This document shows positions 62,906 to 64,000 of a stretch of DNA of 64,000 nucleotides, one piece after another; position 1 is the first letter of the stretch, and every line of letters starts with the position of its first letter. Origin of the DNA: Tetrastigma voinierianum (Eukaryota; Streptophyta; Magnoliopsida; Vitales; Vitaceae); assembly GCA_016808115.1 (NCBI GenBank), contig JAEQBH010000287.1:1054001-1118000 (forward strand), given 5' to 3'. Both the position numbers and the translations under genes were made by a program. The notes beneath the pieces were generated by a model that ran no database searches, had not been told where the DNA came from, and saw nothing but the letters and a program-made list of their open reading frames with translations.

Positions 62906-64000
62906 TGTAAACCCCTAGTTTCGATCTATAAATATCTTAGTGTTAAAAGATGGATTAGAGGAGGTAAAATAAATCTCTACATTAGATTAATTGAATTCAC
63001 ATGCTAGAGAATTATCAATTTAAGGTTGACGACTGGGGTCTAGTTGTAACGCCCGTCCCGATAGAGTATACACACATGATGTCAGGGGCGTATAAGAGCA
63101 CTAAGTGTCCCATTGTAATATTTTGGAGATGAAATTAGGAAATGATAAATTATGGAACCCGAATTTTGTGCTAGTGCAAGGGTACAATTGTAATTGACCA
63201 TAAAGTACATGTAAGTCATAAACAAGTAGAGATGGGCCATAATAGAAATAAAAATGTTACAATCAAGAATATTAAATAATTAAGGACCAACTTGCAAATT
63301 GGAGAATTTGAGGCTATAACAGCTGAGACAAACCAAAATCATATTTTTGGTCTCATTTGGTTAGGGCAAAAACGTAGGAGGGAGGAGAATAGAGGAAAGA
63401 AGAGCAAGGAAGAGGAAGAGGAGGAAGAAGAAGGAGAAGACCAAAAATTCAGGTATGTGTTTGCCTTGGAATCATGGGTAATTGAATTCTTAAGGTTTGG
63501 TATGGAGATTAGTTGCCCTTTCTTTGGTCTAGATTTTGTGCAAAGATCACATAAACCTTGAATTTGTTAGTTAAGAGAGTTAAACCCCAATTGGTGGAAA
63601 ATAAACATGGAATCATCAAATTATATGATGTTTAGAAGAATTGGTGGACCTTTAGGTGAATTCATAAGATTTTCACCTATGGTTTTGTTGTATGGAGTTC
63701 CAAACCACCAATACAAGTTTTATGGAGTGGTTTTGAATGACTTTCATGTTGATTATTGAGGTATTACGGTTTTGAGGATTGGTTGTAAAAATATAAAAAA
63801 CAAAGGAGAATGTTGGTTTTTTTTAAAGGAATTTCTGTCAAAATTTTTGTAAAACCCCTATTTTTTTTTGGCTATAAATTAAGTTAGAATCATCCAAATG
63901 AATTGATTCCAATTGGTAAAGAACCATAAGAGATAGGGATACAAATGTATAGAAGGGACCAAGAGAAAATTGTAGCTGTAAGGCTCCCAAATATGGACTG
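62906..64000 (+). repeat. Element D right LTR, truncated by window end
   Basis: It begins TGTAAACCCCTAG and aligns with 47243-48300, including the AATTGTAATTGAC segment and the purine-rich block (63375-63440). An 89-codon frame with a Glu-rich stretch is an artefact of that block. Confidence 0.85.

Larger units (their letters stand above)
305..64000 (-). mobile_element. Element C: autonomous Athila-type Ty3/gypsy retrotransposon, heavily interrupted, right end outside window
   Basis: On the minus strand I can follow, in order, a 5' LTR (from 46518), a tRNA-Asp-type primer site (46498-46515), gag, protease, RT, RNase H, integrase (split by B), an AT-rich spacer, a 3' ORF (split by F), a duplicated 3' untranslated region, a polypurine tract (21192-21203) and a 3' LTR (305-21191, split by T). 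This gag-pol-ORF order with an Asp primer is the Athila plan. Solo LTRs F and G and elements B, T and D sit inside it, so it is the oldest identifiable layer. All its frames are broken. Confidence 0.85.
47243..64000 (+). mobile_element. Element D: Tekay-like chromovirus, rearranged, right end outside window
   Basis: The LTR starts TGTAAACCC at 47243 and again at 62906, both followed by about 1 kb of matching sequence. Between them are gag with zinc knuckle, protease, RT, RNase H, integrase (cut by E at 54558), then a second RNase H-integrase-chromodomain run (61073-62880). The repeated RNase H/integrase shows that this is not one simple element: it is either two D copies joined or an assembly error. 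Confidence 0.75.

Noticed and set aside
63292..63561. 89-codon frame with a Glu-rich stretch
   Set aside because: It lies in the purine-rich leader of the D LTR, and the homologous position at 47650-47850 does not keep the frame.

Overview
This 64-kb window is plant nuclear DNA, almost certainly from a eudicot, made of LTR retrotransposons inserted into one another. I found no host gene, tRNA, rRNA, CRISPR array or prokaryotic feature. The plant assignment rests on the element types. One group has Athila-type Ty3/gypsy elements with a tRNA-Asp-type primer site (TGGCGCCG...) and LTRs running TGATTAGTRCCC...CACGAATCA. The other group is Tekay/Del-like chromoviruses with an initiator-Met primer site (TGGTATCAGAGC) and a C-terminal chromodomain. 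The 3' ORF of the Athila elements resembles ones I recall from grapevine-type repeats; this is only a weak pointer to the species.

Layout from outside inwards. Element C is an autonomous Athila element on the minus strand and frames nearly everything from 305 to beyond 64000. Its 3' LTR is 305-776 plus 20254-21191. Its polypurine tract is at 21192, its 3' ORF at 25817-26187 and 30201-31250, its integrase at 31600-32091 and 41505-42180, its RT/RNase H, protease and gag at 42181-46005, its primer site at 46498-46515, and its 5' LTR starts at 46518. Five elements or solo LTRs lie inside C. Chromovirus T (777-20253, minus, target-site duplication CGATG) sits in the 3' LTR. Solo LTR G (about 21416-23168, minus) sits in the 3' untranslated region. 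Solo LTR F (about 26188-30200, plus) splits the 3' ORF. Element B (32097-41499, plus, duplication GATGG) splits the integrase. Chromovirus D (47243 to beyond 64000, plus) sits in the 5' LTR.

A third level lies inside these. Element A (6427-15845, plus, duplication ACCTA) splits the pol of T. Element E (54559-60554, plus) splits the integrase of D. After E there is a second, truncated copy of E-like leader and gag, fused directly to another RNase H-integrase-chromodomain segment of a D-type element.

A and B are two copies of one Athila derivative. They keep gag, protease, an AT-rich spacer and the 3' ORF but lack RT, RNase H and integrase. E is reduced further to part of gag. C has the missing enzymes and almost the same LTR ends and primer site, so mobilisation of A, B and E by C-like elements is plausible. 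The most distinctive non-coding signal is a cluster of palindromic GCGAAATTTCGC / ATAGCGAAA words just upstream of the TATA box in every Athila-type LTR of the window. It includes a perfect 28-nt palindrome at 59466-59493.

Almost every reading frame is interrupted by small indels, and paired LTRs differ in short clustered patches. This may be real decay, an unpolished long-read consensus, or both. Domain boundaries are therefore approximate and the coding parts are listed as pseudogenes. Domain calls come from my own reading of translated frames, without a database search.
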